Part shown: positions 1 through 7,388 of the stretch, one piece after another
Position numbering within the stretch: the first letter of the stretch is position 1
Layout: every line of letters begins with the position of its first letter
Source of the DNA: Acidobacteriota bacterium
GTDB taxonomy: Bacteria; Acidobacteriota; Terriglobia; UBA7540
Assembly: GCA_021786455.1 (NCBI GenBank)
Contig: JAJYNF010000263.1
Location: 1 to 9,650, forward strand
DNA: 9,650 bases
Direction: 5' to 3'
Made by a program: the position numbers and the translations under genes
The notes under the pieces: generated by a model
Database searches by the model: none
The model's input: the letters and a program-made list of their open reading frames with translations, nothing else
Told to the model about the DNA's origin: nothing

Positions 1-406
1 CTGGAAGATTTTTCCCCAAAGGATGCGGGCGGCGCGTCTCCTCAAAACGGCGAAGCAGCGCTTCTTGAGAGGCCTCGAGGAAAACCAATGAAAGTTTTGG
101 CCCTCGGCGACGTTGAAGATTTCGATAAATTTCAGGAAGCTGAGTCAGGGCCTCGCCTTCTCGGATGTCCACCACCAACGCGGCGCGGTGGATTCGGCTC
201 CCCGCCGCCGCCGAAAGGTCGGCAAAGGTAGGAATCAAGTCAATCGGCAAGTTGTCCACGCAGTAGTAGCCCAAGTCTTCAAAGGCGCGCAGCACCGATC
301 CCTTGCCGGAACCGCTCAGCCCGGTAATGACCACCAGCTCACGACTTGCTTTGCGGGGCAAAGCGTTACGCTGCTTTCGCGGCGCCGCTTCCTGCTTACG
401 CTTCAT
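1..406 (-). CDS. rapZ: RapZ-family P-loop nucleotide-binding protein, N-terminal part (runs off left edge)
   Basis: The minus-strand frame starting with ATG at 406-404 encodes 135 residues before the window ends; family members are about 285-290 residues, so roughly half is present. Visible: a basic N-terminal extension of about 22 residues (MKRKQEAAPRKQ...), then ELVVITGLSGSGKG, the Walker A loop at about residues 29-36, followed by FEDLGYYCVDNLP, a RapZ hallmark, and later FLEAS..ALLRRFEETRRPHPL, also typical. An in-frame TGA at 418-416 just upstream and a GAGGGG ribosome site five bases before the ATG fix the start. In E. coli RapZ binds the small RNAs GlmY/GlmZ and guides RNase E, controlling GlmS; in other phyla its role is less clear. 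Gene order after rpoN and hpf fits the family. Oddity: the residue after the P-loop lysine is Gly, where Ser or Thr is usual. Identity is very likely; the RNA-binding role is inference, because the C-terminal domain is outside the window. Confidence 0.93.
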   Translation of the reverse strand, partial: MKRKQEAAPRKQRNALPRKASRELVVITGLSGSGKGSVLRAFEDLGYYCVDNLPIDLIPTFADLSAAAGSRIHRAALVVDIREGEALTQLPEIYRNLQRRRGPKLSLVFLEASQEALLRRFEETRRPHPLGKNLP

Positions 407-411
407 GTGGG

Positions 412-417
412 CCCCTC
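412..417 (-). promoter_or_regulatory. Ribosome binding site of rapZ
   Basis: Read on the minus strand this is GAGGGG, five bases before the rapZ ATG at 406. It overlaps an in-frame TGA, so no longer rapZ start in this frame is possible from here. Confidence 0.6.
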
Positions 418-431
418 AGCGATGGGGGAAA

Positions 432-477
432 GGCAATCCAAGGTTCAGTGCGATTGCCAGGAACTTGCTCAAGGTTC
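432..477 (-). other. Tandem hairpin-forming sequence between hpf and rapZ
   Basis: Two inverted repeats sit side by side. The first, 461-477, spans the hpf stop codon: on the minus strand GAACCTTGAGCAAGTTC folds with one bulged C. The second has exact 7-base arms at 432-438 and 452-458 (GGCAATC / GATTGCC) around a 13-base loop, and the second arm is followed on the minus strand by TTTCCCCC. The octamer GAACCTTG occurs in both (470-477 and 439-446), so alternative pairings are possible. A weak terminator or an RNA-processing site would lower rapZ expression relative to hpf. The U-run is short, so I call it a structured spacer, not a proven terminator. Confidence 0.35.
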
Positions 478-1005
478 GGGCTCGATGAGCGCCAGTTTGC
501 CGTCGGGACGACGGTAAACGACGTTGACACGGTCGGTCTCCGTATTGCGGAAGACCACGAGCCCCCGTGGCGTCGTTTCTAACGCCTCGACCGCTTTCTC
601 CACCGACAGCGGCTCAAGCGGCCAGCGTTCCCGCTCGAGGATGGCGTGCTCTTGGTGGTCCGTCCGCGGGCTGCCCAGAATGTTGAGCACCACGGCGGTG
701 GTGGGCTTGGGACGCCGCTTTCGGGCCCGTTGCCTCTCAGACCACCGAACCACCTGCCGTTCCAGCTTATCTAGGGCCTCCTTGATCGAGGTATGGGCGT
801 CCGAGGTCTTGCCTATCCCAATGAGCATCCGGTCGCGCAGCTTCAGCGTGGCCTCGGCAACACGGAGATGCCTTTGCGCGGCCAGGATGAGGTGTAATCG
901 GCAGCGCGCCGGGAGAAACCGGGATAGCTTTTGGGAATGCTCCTGCGTGTAATGCCGAAGTTCGGGCGTGACCTCCATTTGGCGGCCCGTGAAATCAATT
1001 TGCAT
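469..1005 (-). CDS. hpf: Long-form ribosome hibernation promoting factor (S30AE family)
   Basis: 178 residues. Residues 1-100 form the S30AE ribosome-binding domain: it opens MQIDFTGRQMEVTPELRHY, close to the family pattern of IxGR followed by VTPxLrxY, and ends in a basic stretch (residues 86-101, RWSERQRARKRRPK). After a linker, residues 127-178 match the C-terminal domain of long HPF (RWPLEPLSVEKAVEALE, then LVVFRNTETDRVNVVYRRPDG, ending LALIEPEP). Long HPF binds the 30S decoding region and joins two 70S particles into inactive 100S dimers in stationary phase; the C-terminal domain does the dimerising. Enterobacterial HPF and YfiA lack this domain, so dimerisation here probably needs no RMF. 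The start is ATG with GAGGA nine bases upstream. It lies 50 bases after rpoN and 62 before rapZ, in the classic rpoN cluster. In other bacteria this gene is induced by stress or starvation; I see no clear promoter of its own here. Confidence 0.95.
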   Translation of the reverse strand: MQIDFTGRQMEVTPELRHYTQEHSQKLSRFLPARCRLHLILAAQRHLRVAEATLKLRDRMLIGIGKTSDAHTSIKEALDKLERQVVRWSERQRARKRRPKPTTAVVLNILGSPRTDHQEHAILERERWPLEPLSVEKAVEALETTPRGLVVFRNTETDRVNVVYRRPDGKLALIEPEP

Positions 1006-1055
1006 CGGAACGTGTCCTCATCGGGTATGGGCGGCGCGCGAGCCGCGAACTTTCC

Positions 1056-2510
1056 TCACGATTTCGCTCGCCGCTGGTGCGTGCTCGGAATGCGCATGTC
1101 TTCACGGTACTTTGCCACGGTGCGCCGCGTCACGTTATACCCTTGCTGGTGGAGCAGACGCGCAATGTGGTCGTCGGTTAGGGGGCGCGCCGAATCCTCT
1201 TCCTCGATCATCTTTTTCACTAGGCGCTTCAAGTTAACCAGGGGCGTCGAGTTGCCGGCGGGTCCCTGCACCGCCTCGGAGAAAAAGGAACGCAGTTCCA
1301 CCACACCTTGCGGCGTGTGTGCGTATTTTCCGGCTACGGCACGGCTCACGGTTGAAGGGTGAACACCCACTTCCTCCGCCACTTCCTTTATCATCATCGG
1401 CTGAAGGTAATCCATGCCTTTTTCCAAAAATTCCCGCTGGCGTCGGATGATGACCTCGCAAACTCGAACGATGGTTCGCTTCCGTTGCTCGATGTTCTTC
1501 ATCAGTTGAAACGCGGAGGCGCACCACACCTTAATCTGTTTCCGGACTTCCGGCGTGGCATTGCGGTCGCTGAGCAGGCCGCGGTAGTAGCGGCTCAGGC
1601 GCAGTTGCGGCAGCCCTTCATCGTTCAACCGCACGTCAAATCCGTCGCTCGTCTTCGCAAACGTCACATCCGGCTCGATGAGCCGAGGTTCCGTCTTGTT
1701 ATACCGCTGCCCAGGCCGGGGATCGAGCTTGCGAATCAGTTCCACCGCCCGTTCCACGGCTTCCAGGGGGCGGTCGAGAGCTCGGGCAATTTCTCGATAT
1801 TGCTTGCTTTGGAGCTGCTTGAGGTGATCGGCGACGATCTGTTGCGCCAGGCGATTGGTTGGAGCAAGGCTTCGAAGCTGAATCAGGAGGCATTCCTGAA
1901 GATTGCGGGCTCCCACCCCGAGCGGATCCATCGCCTGCACCAGGTTTAACGCTTGTTGAGCATCCTCCCGTCGGTGTTCCCCCGCTTGAGCCACCTCCTC
2001 CAGCGGCGCCGAAAGATATCCGTCCTCGTTGAGATTGCCGATAATCGAATGCGCGGCTTCACGAACCTCTTCCGGACACTCCGTTAGGCTCAATTGCCAC
2101 TCAAGATGGCCGCTGAGCGAGGAGGGCTGAGCGAGATAGTTCTCCGGGGAAGGTTGCTCATAAACCTCCGACGCTGGGGCGCGATAGCCCGGGTCAAGGT
2201 AATCTCGAAAGAATGACCCAAAGTCAATCTCCTCGAAGGAGTCGGCGCTGCTGTCCGCCCCGTTCCCGTTGTCGTCCGCCCCTGGCTGCGGCGCGGTAGC
2301 TTCCAGTTTCTGCGCCACCTCATCGAGCGAGGGCGACTCTTCGGGAACCTCTTCGAGAACTGGGTTGGCCACGATTTCTTGGTTGATCATCTCCCGCAGC
2401 TCGAGCTTGTTCAGCGCCAAAATCTTGACCATCTGGACAAGGCCCGGCGTCAGAATCTGCTTTTGCGCGACGCGCAAATCCAGCCCCAGCCTGGGTTGAA
2501 AGCGATCCAT
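1056..2510 (-). CDS. rpoN: RNA polymerase sigma-54 factor
   Basis: 484 residues, close to the E. coli length of 477. Region I (about residues 8-52) carries the activator-responsive motif pattern, with LTPGLVQMVKILALNKLEL and then NPVLEE. Region II (about 55-120) is acidic and low in complexity, as usual. The core-binding domain follows, then a helix-turn-helix near residues 376-395 (EVAEEVGVHPSTVSRAVAGK) and, near the C-terminus, the RpoN box at about 461-470 (TRRTVAKYRE), which reads the -24 promoter element. Sigma-54 directs core polymerase to -24/-12 promoters that open only with an AAA+ enhancer-binding protein. The ATG at 2510 shares one base with the lptB stop (TGATG); a GTG at 2513 is an alternative that adds one residue. 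A start inside the upstream stop suggests translational coupling to lptB. Region I has fewer glutamines than the enterobacterial protein (LTPGLVQ where E. coli has MTPQLQQ). Confidence 0.97.
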   Translation of the reverse strand: MDRFQPRLGLDLRVAQKQILTPGLVQMVKILALNKLELREMINQEIVANPVLEEVPEESPSLDEVAQKLEATAPQPGADDNGNGADSSADSFEEIDFGSFFRDYLDPGYRAPASEVYEQPSPENYLAQPSSLSGHLEWQLSLTECPEEVREAAHSIIGNLNEDGYLSAPLEEVAQAGEHRREDAQQALNLVQAMDPLGVGARNLQECLLIQLRSLAPTNRLAQQIVADHLKQLQSKQYREIARALDRPLEAVERAVELIRKLDPRPGQRYNKTEPRLIEPDVTFAKTSDGFDVRLNDEGLPQLRLSRYYRGLLSDRNATPEVRKQIKVWCASAFQLMKNIEQRKRTIVRVCEVIIRRQREFLEKGMDYLQPMMIKEVAEEVGVHPSTVSRAVAGKYAHTPQGVVELRSFFSEAVQGPAGNSTPLVNLKRLVKKMIEEEDSARPLTDDHIARLLHQQGYNVTRRTVAKYREDMRIPSTHQRRAKS

Positions 2511-3238
2511 CACACCACCAAGCGGAAGTTCTCACCGAGGTAAATCCGCTTGACCTCGAGGTCATTGCCCAGCTCTTCGGGCGTGCCCGTCCGAAAAATC
2601 CGCCCCTCATTGATGATATAAGCGCGGTCTGTCACGCGCAGCGTCTCCCGAACGTTATGATCGGTCACTAAGATGCCGATGCCCGATTGCTTCAACCGCA
2701 CAATCATCTCCTGAATATCCAGAACCGTCAGCGGGTCAATCCCGGAGAACGGCTCGTCCAATAGTATAAACGAGGGAGAAATGACCAGCGAACGGGCAAT
2801 CTCAACCCGCCGGCGCTCTCCCCCGGAAAGCAGAAACCCGTAAGTGCGCCGCACCGGTCCCAAGCCCAGTTCCTGAATCAATTCTTCAAGCCGCGCCCGC
2901 CGTTGCGCCGCGCTCAAGGGCAGCGTTTCCAGAACCGCCAGAATGTTTTCCTCTACGGTCAACTTTCTGAACACCGAAGGCTCCTGCGGAAGGTAGCTGA
3001 TGCCGCTTCGCGCCCTCAGATACATGGGATAATGGGTGATGTCCTCGCCGTTGAGCAGGACCTGGCCGGAGTCAGGGGTTTCCAGGCCGACAATGATGTA
3101 GAATGTCGTGGTTTTGCCGGCTCCATTCGGGCCGAGCAGCCCCACCACTTCTCGTTGTGTGATGCTCAGGCTGATATCATCAACAACTTTTCGGCCCTTA
3201 TAAGACTTGGTGAGCTCAACTGTGGTGAGGTTTTGCAT
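2510..3238 (-). CDS. lptB: LPS export ABC transporter ATP-binding protein LptB
   Basis: 242 residues, the usual LptB length. All ABC ATPase motifs are intact: Walker A GPNGAGKTT (36-44), Q-loop YLPQEPS (Gln85), signature LSGGERRRVEIAR (137-149), Walker B ILLDEP (Glu162), D-loop SGIDP, and H-loop TDHNVRETL (His194). The signature with three arginines, TDHNVRET, and the ending RIYLGENFRLVV separate LptB from the closely related branched-chain amino acid ATPases. In the cytoplasm it forms a dimer on LptF/LptG and powers extraction of LPS from the inner membrane into the LptC-LptA bridge. LptF and LptG are not in this window. The start ATG lies six bases after the LptC/A-like stop, with only a weak ribosome site, so coupled translation with that gene is likely. 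The stop overlaps the rpoN start, giving an lptC/A - lptB - rpoN transcription unit. Confidence 0.97.
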   Translation of the reverse strand: MQNLTTVELTKSYKGRKVVDDISLSITQREVVGLLGPNGAGKTTTFYIIVGLETPDSGQVLLNGEDITHYPMYLRARSGISYLPQEPSVFRKLTVEENILAVLETLPLSAAQRRARLEELIQELGLGPVRRTYGFLLSGGERRRVEIARSLVISPSFILLDEPFSGIDPLTVLDIQEMIVRLKQSGIGILVTDHNVRETLRVTDRAYIINEGRIFRTGTPEELGNDLEVKRIYLGENFRLVV

Positions 3239-3244
3239 GGTCGC

Positions 3245-5584
3245 TCAGGGGGCCGCGGCTGGCCTTGGGGGACGGGTAAAATTACGGCCTTCATCCACAC
3301 GCACCGTATCATTCTGAAGCCAGAAAGTCAAACGACGGCCGGTGGTGATCCCTCGCTTGGCGTCGTAGAGCGTCGGAGGACCGCCAGTCATCTGGATTTC
3401 GCCGGTCGCCGCGTTATAGACGGCTCGCTCCCCCTTCGCCCACCGACCCGGCTGAGTGACGCGAACGTGGCCGTCCGCTGTCGCACGCGCGATCTCCAAA
3501 CCGCCGCCCGCTTTTGCGGGGCTAAAATAGACGTTCATGCGGTCGGTCCGCAGCGTGCTTTGCTGGGTCTTCATAACCACGTGCCCCACGTAACTGGCCT
3601 CGCGGGCTTGGTCGGAATAATCCAGATGCTCAGCCTGGATGGTTACCAATTCGGGCTGCTGGGCGCGCTGGCCGCTCCGAGGGTCCAGCCCGCCAAGGGT
3701 TCCGGCAACGAGGTACGATGACACAACCGACGGGCCGGCGCTTGCCCATCGGTTGGGCCGGAGGATTTCCACCGTCGGTGCTTCGATCACGTCATCGCCG
3801 TGCCAGGCTCGTACGTTCCCTTCAAAGCGGAGGGTGTTGCCGCCCTGCACGGCATCAGCCCGATCCGCTAGGATGTGGCTTGGCAATGCCGACCCGTGCG
3901 CCGGTTCCGTATAGCGTGCTCGCACGTGACCCAAACCCTCCATCGCGTTCGTTTTCCGATTCAGCCAAATTTGGTTTGCCTCAAGGAGGACTCCGGGGTC
4001 CCATGCGCGTGGATGGCCGGTCAAATGCAATGTCTCATCGGCAGCGTTATACGCGGCGCGGCTGGCCGCAGCCTGCTGCTCGCCCCGCTCGAAGCGGAAG
4101 TCGCCCACTTGTTCGGCCGACTGGAGGGCTTCAGTTGCTGGATTAAAAAACGCCGCCAGACGTTCCGAGGTGCTTACCGATTTCAAAGCGCCGCCTTGCG
4201 AACGGGCAGAGGTAAAAACCACGAGCCTCGTTCCTTGCGATCCGTCCAGCGATTCAAGATGGTTCCGCGCATCGAACCCGAGCTTGAGTTGACCCGCGTA
4301 GATTCTTTGCGAGCCGGTGGCGCCTGGCCTGGGCAAAAGAATAAGTTCTCCAGGTCCGTTGGTTGTGGCTTGCCGGAACGCCTCCCCTTGCGGCCATAAC
4401 CTGAACTTCAGATCTCCGGTCGTTAGCTCCTCGGATCTATATTCACGAGCCGCTCGTGATGCGGACGCGGCAGGAGAACCGGGCAGAGCTGTCAAGACCA
4501 CTTTCACCTGGCCGGCGACTTTCCCCTCGACGGGTTTTCCCTGCGAAAAATCAATTCGCGCCCTATCAGCCGCCACGCGGGTGGAAGCGCCGCCGTTTTG
4601 GATGGAAGACGCCTGCACTTGGCCGTCCGCGCGCAGAAAGCGGAGTTGTTCGGTGGTCGGATCAAGCCAACCCCGCAGCCGATGCGCGCGAAACTCCGTC
4701 CTTGCATTCGGTGAAGATTGGTTAATCCAGACTCCGCCGTTTAGCCAAGCTTGAGTCACACGATTTCTCGAATCGAGCCAGACCTCCGCGCCAGCCGCCA
4801 CCGCGGTCAGCCCAGCCTCCGAAATTGTTACCGGGCCACCGAACTTCCCTTCGCCCGTGCGGTGGTCGTAGCGGAACCGGCTGGCGGTCAGGTGGATGGG
4901 CGCAGCCACGCGCAAGCCGGTGCCCCGCCGCAAGGCGATTTGGACTTGATGTTGCAACTCCAACCAACCCGCGCGCGTGTCATAGGTCATTCCCACCGCG
5001 GTTCCGGATAAAGCTCCGGCTGTGAAGCGAACCGGCGCCTGCGTCACGAGCAACGATCCCCGATCGTCGTAAGCAATCTTTGACGTTTCAAGCTTGATGG
5101 GTCCCTTTCCCAGGAAAGCGGAATTTAACTGCTGAGCACCGGCGTGAGCGGTTGGGAGGGAAAGGCTTCGGGCAGGCGTGTTCAACTCGAGCTCGACACG
5201 GGCGCTGGACGTAAAATCCCCAGAAGCGGCGTCGTACTCGGCCTGCCGGGTTCGCAGCAAGTCGCGCCCATTTCCCGAGCGGCCAAAAAACTCCACTCGG
5301 ACATCCTGGAGAACGGCCTTCCGGCCTTTTTCGAGGGAGAGGGTTCGGCGAGCATGAATGGTGAAAACCCTTCGTCCCCCCTCCGAGCGTGTGTAAGTGA
5401 ACTCGGATAGTTCCTGGTGTACGCCTTTGGGCAGAATTGAAACCTTCGGCGCGACTTTAGGACCAGCGGCGGTTCGCTTTCGGTAAGTCTCAATGACGAT
5501 GCCCACGGCGAGGAGAGCGGCCGCGGCAACCAAATACATCGCCCACCGCTTTCGCCGCTCGGCTTGACGTCCCATCACCGCCAT
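3245..5584 (-). CDS. Giant membrane-anchored LptC/LptA(OstA)-like LPS transport protein
   Basis: 779 residues, against about 190 for E. coli LptC and 185 for LptA. A basic cytoplasmic start (RQAERRKRW) precedes one membrane helix at about 14-31, giving an N-in topology with the rest in the periplasm. Residues 50-135 look like LptC (FTYTRSEGGRRVFTIHARR, then VLQDVRVEFFG). The middle is a series of beta-strand-rich units. Residues 647-779 look like LptA/OstA (IQAEHLDYSDQAREASYVG, later RAVYNAATGEIQMTGGPP). A similar unit at 507-560 (RAAYNAADETLHLTGHP) suggests a second LptA-like jelly roll. The protein would accept LPS from LptB2FG and pass it through the periplasm to LptD. Its place directly before lptB supports this. 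It starts 82 bases after recJ; ATG at 5584, with a second possible ATG at 5575. The ends are fairly sure; domain edges in the middle (140-470) are my inference. No separate lptA or lptC lies in the window. Confidence 0.85.
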   Translation of the reverse strand: MAVMGRQAERRKRWAMYLVAAAALLAVGIVIETYRKRTAAGPKVAPKVSILPKGVHQELSEFTYTRSEGGRRVFTIHARRTLSLEKGRKAVLQDVRVEFFGRSGNGRDLLRTRQAEYDAASGDFTSSARVELELNTPARSLSLPTAHAGAQQLNSAFLGKGPIKLETSKIAYDDRGSLLVTQAPVRFTAGALSGTAVGMTYDTRAGWLELQHQVQIALRRGTGLRVAAPIHLTASRFRYDHRTGEGKFGGPVTISEAGLTAVAAGAEVWLDSRNRVTQAWLNGGVWINQSSPNARTEFRAHRLRGWLDPTTEQLRFLRADGQVQASSIQNGGASTRVAADRARIDFSQGKPVEGKVAGQVKVVLTALPGSPAASASRAAREYRSEELTTGDLKFRLWPQGEAFRQATTNGPGELILLPRPGATGSQRIYAGQLKLGFDARNHLESLDGSQGTRLVVFTSARSQGGALKSVSTSERLAAFFNPATEALQSAEQVGDFRFERGEQQAAASRAAYNAADETLHLTGHPRAWDPGVLLEANQIWLNRKTNAMEGLGHVRARYTEPAHGSALPSHILADRADAVQGGNTLRFEGNVRAWHGDDVIEAPTVEILRPNRWASAGPSVVSSYLVAGTLGGLDPRSGQRAQQPELVTIQAEHLDYSDQAREASYVGHVVMKTQQSTLRTDRMNVYFSPAKAGGGLEIARATADGHVRVTQPGRWAKGERAVYNAATGEIQMTGGPPTLYDAKRGITTGRRLTFWLQNDTVRVDEGRNFTRPPRPAAAP

Positions 5585-5666
5585 GGACTGCCTGGTCTGA
5601 GCCTTCGCTAATCGTCGTTTGACCGGCGCCCAGAGGAGCCTTGCCCCCTGTTCAGTTCTGAAACCC

Positions 5667-7388
5667 TTAACGCTGAGCCGTTGTAGGTTCTCCTCTGTCT
5701 CGCGCGGGCCGAAAATCTCGCAGCACCATTTGCATTGAGGCTGCCCCCTGATACGTGTTTTCGCCCAAGGTGAAAGCGACGTCTATCGCTTGGCCCTCCG
5801 GCGCCTCTCTGGCCCGGTCCGCTTTGCCCCATCCGATTGCGTCCAGGCACCGGCCGTTGCGCGCAACCCTTATTTTTAGATGCTTTTCCCCCACAATCCG
5901 CGGCGGCAATACCACTCTTAGGTCACGCATCAGGAAGACAGGCGTAGGATTGCCCGCGCCGAAGGGTTCCAACTGCTTCAGTTCCTGGTAGAGGTCCCAG
6001 TCAATCTCGGCCATATCCAGTTCTGCGTCCAGCTTCAACAGAGGCTCCAAATCGGCGGACCTCAGCCGCGAGCGCGCGCAATGCTCAAACCGCTCCTCGA
6101 GCTCTTTCAAGCGCGCCGCCGGCATGGTGAAGCCGGCTGCCTGAGCGTGGCCGCCAAACCGCTCGAAAAGGTCGCGGCACTCCGTCAAAGCTTCGAGCAG
6201 ATGGAAATTCGCCACTGACCGCCCCGATCCTTGCGCACTGCCGTCTTCGATGCCGACCACCAGCGTCGGGCGATAATAACGCTCGACCACTCGTTGCGCG
6301 ACGATCCCGATGACCCCGCGGTGCCATCCGGGCCCGCCGAACACCAGCGAATATCGCTGGGCCTTTTCTCGATCTCGTTCCATTTGCGCAATAATGTCCC
6401 GCAAGATCAGGTCCTCCACCCTTTGCCGTTCATGGTTCAGTTCATCCAGCCGTTCCGCAATGCGGCGAGCCTCTTCGGCGTTTTCCGCGCGGAACAGGTT
6501 GATGACCTCGCGCGCATCCTCCATTCGCCCGGCCGCGTTGAGGCGCGGAGCGATGCGGAAAGCCACGTCCCCGGCGCTGACCGAACGCCCGAGCAGGCCC
6601 GCCACGTTCAACAAGGCTTCGAGGCCGGCTTGGCTGGGTTGCGCCAGGCCGTGGAGTCCAAAGCTGGCGATGACACGGTTCTCGCCGGTAAGCGGCACCA
6701 CATCCGCTACCGTGCCGATGGCTACCACCTTCAGGTAAGATTCAACCTGCCGCTCGCTGAGGCGTTCGCCTAGCATCGCCTGAGCCAGCTTGAAGGCGAC
6801 GCCCACCCCAGAAAGATTCTTCTCCGGGTAGGCGCAATCGTTCCGGCGCGGGTTCAGAATGGCGCAAGCGAGCGGGAGCGTTCTCTCCGGCAGATGATGG
6901 TCGGTCACGATGCAGTCTATGCCGAGTTCGCGCGCGCGGCTAATCTCTGCATGTTCCCGAATCCCTGTATCCACGCTCAGCACCACGCGGAATCCTTCTG
7001 CCCCGGCTCGCTCGATTTGGGACACGCGCATCCCGTAACCGTCCGCCAGACGATGCGGAACGTAAGCCTCGACGTTCGCTCCGAGCGCGTCCAGAGCCGT
7101 CAGGAGCACCACCACGGCCATCGTTCCATCCACGTCGTAGTCGCCGTAGATTAGGATTTTTTCCTTCCGGGCAATGGCGCGCCGCAAGCGTTCCACCGCC
7201 GCGGGCATGTCCGCCATTCGGTAGGGATTGTGCAGATGGCTCAAGCGCGGATGGAGGAAACCGTCCGCCTCTTCGGCCGACTCGATGCCTCTGAGCGTCA
7301 GCAGCCGAGCAGTTAGCGGAGAAACCCCGGCGCTCTCGGCCAAGCGGCCGACCTTCCCAGAATCCACGGGTGCTAATTGCCAGCGCAT
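5667..7388 (-). CDS. recJ: Single-stranded-DNA-specific 5'-3' exonuclease RecJ
   Basis: 573 residues, against 577 in E. coli. The DHH phosphoesterase domain shows GDYDVDG (82-88), SVDTGI (138-143), TDHH (162-165), and NP...LSGVGVAFK (179-200), the metal-binding motifs of the family; AIGTVADVVPL..GENR (223-238) is also conserved. The DHHA1 domain has GPGWHRGVIGIVAQR (353-367), GSGRS (387-391) and FGGHAQAAG (411-419). The C-terminal OB fold follows, with LEPFGAGNPTPVF and VGEKHLKIRV (about 473-508). RecJ digests 5' single-stranded ends in RecFOR recombination, base excision and mismatch repair. The frame stays open upstream to a GTG at 7550, but I place the start at ATG 7388: MRWQLAP begins where RecJ homologues begin, and AAGGG lies seven bases before it. 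The gene ends 82 bases before the LptC/A-like gene; recJ is not functionally tied to LPS export, so the link is probably only positional. Confidence 0.96.
   Translation of the reverse strand: MRWQLAPVDSGKVGRLAESAGVSPLTARLLTLRGIESAEEADGFLHPRLSHLHNPYRMADMPAAVERLRRAIARKEKILIYGDYDVDGTMAVVVLLTALDALGANVEAYVPHRLADGYGMRVSQIERAGAEGFRVVLSVDTGIREHAEISRARELGIDCIVTDHHLPERTLPLACAILNPRRNDCAYPEKNLSGVGVAFKLAQAMLGERLSERQVESYLKVVAIGTVADVVPLTGENRVIASFGLHGLAQPSQAGLEALLNVAGLLGRSVSAGDVAFRIAPRLNAAGRMEDAREVINLFRAENAEEARRIAERLDELNHERQRVEDLILRDIIAQMERDREKAQRYSLVFGGPGWHRGVIGIVAQRVVERYYRPTLVVGIEDGSAQGSGRSVANFHLLEALTECRDLFERFGGHAQAAGFTMPAARLKELEERFEHCARSRLRSADLEPLLKLDAELDMAEIDWDLYQELKQLEPFGAGNPTPVFLMRDLRVVLPPRIVGEKHLKIRVARNGRCLDAIGWGKADRAREAPEGQAIDVAFTLGENTYQGAASMQMVLRDFRPARDRGEPTTAQR

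Noticed and set aside
1031..1046. GC-rich inverted repeat between rpoN and hpf as a terminator.
   Set aside because: No T-run follows on the minus strand, and such short GC palindromes are expected by chance at this base composition.
1359..1949. A 196-residue plus-strand open frame within rpoN.
   Set aside because: It is antisense to well-conserved sigma-54 sequence; its His/Leu/Arg-rich translation is a mirror effect.
2903..3721. A 272-residue plus-strand open frame across the lptB / LptC-A-like junction.
   Set aside because: It runs antisense through the ABC motifs of lptB and the end of the LptC/A-like gene, with no domain or ribosome site.
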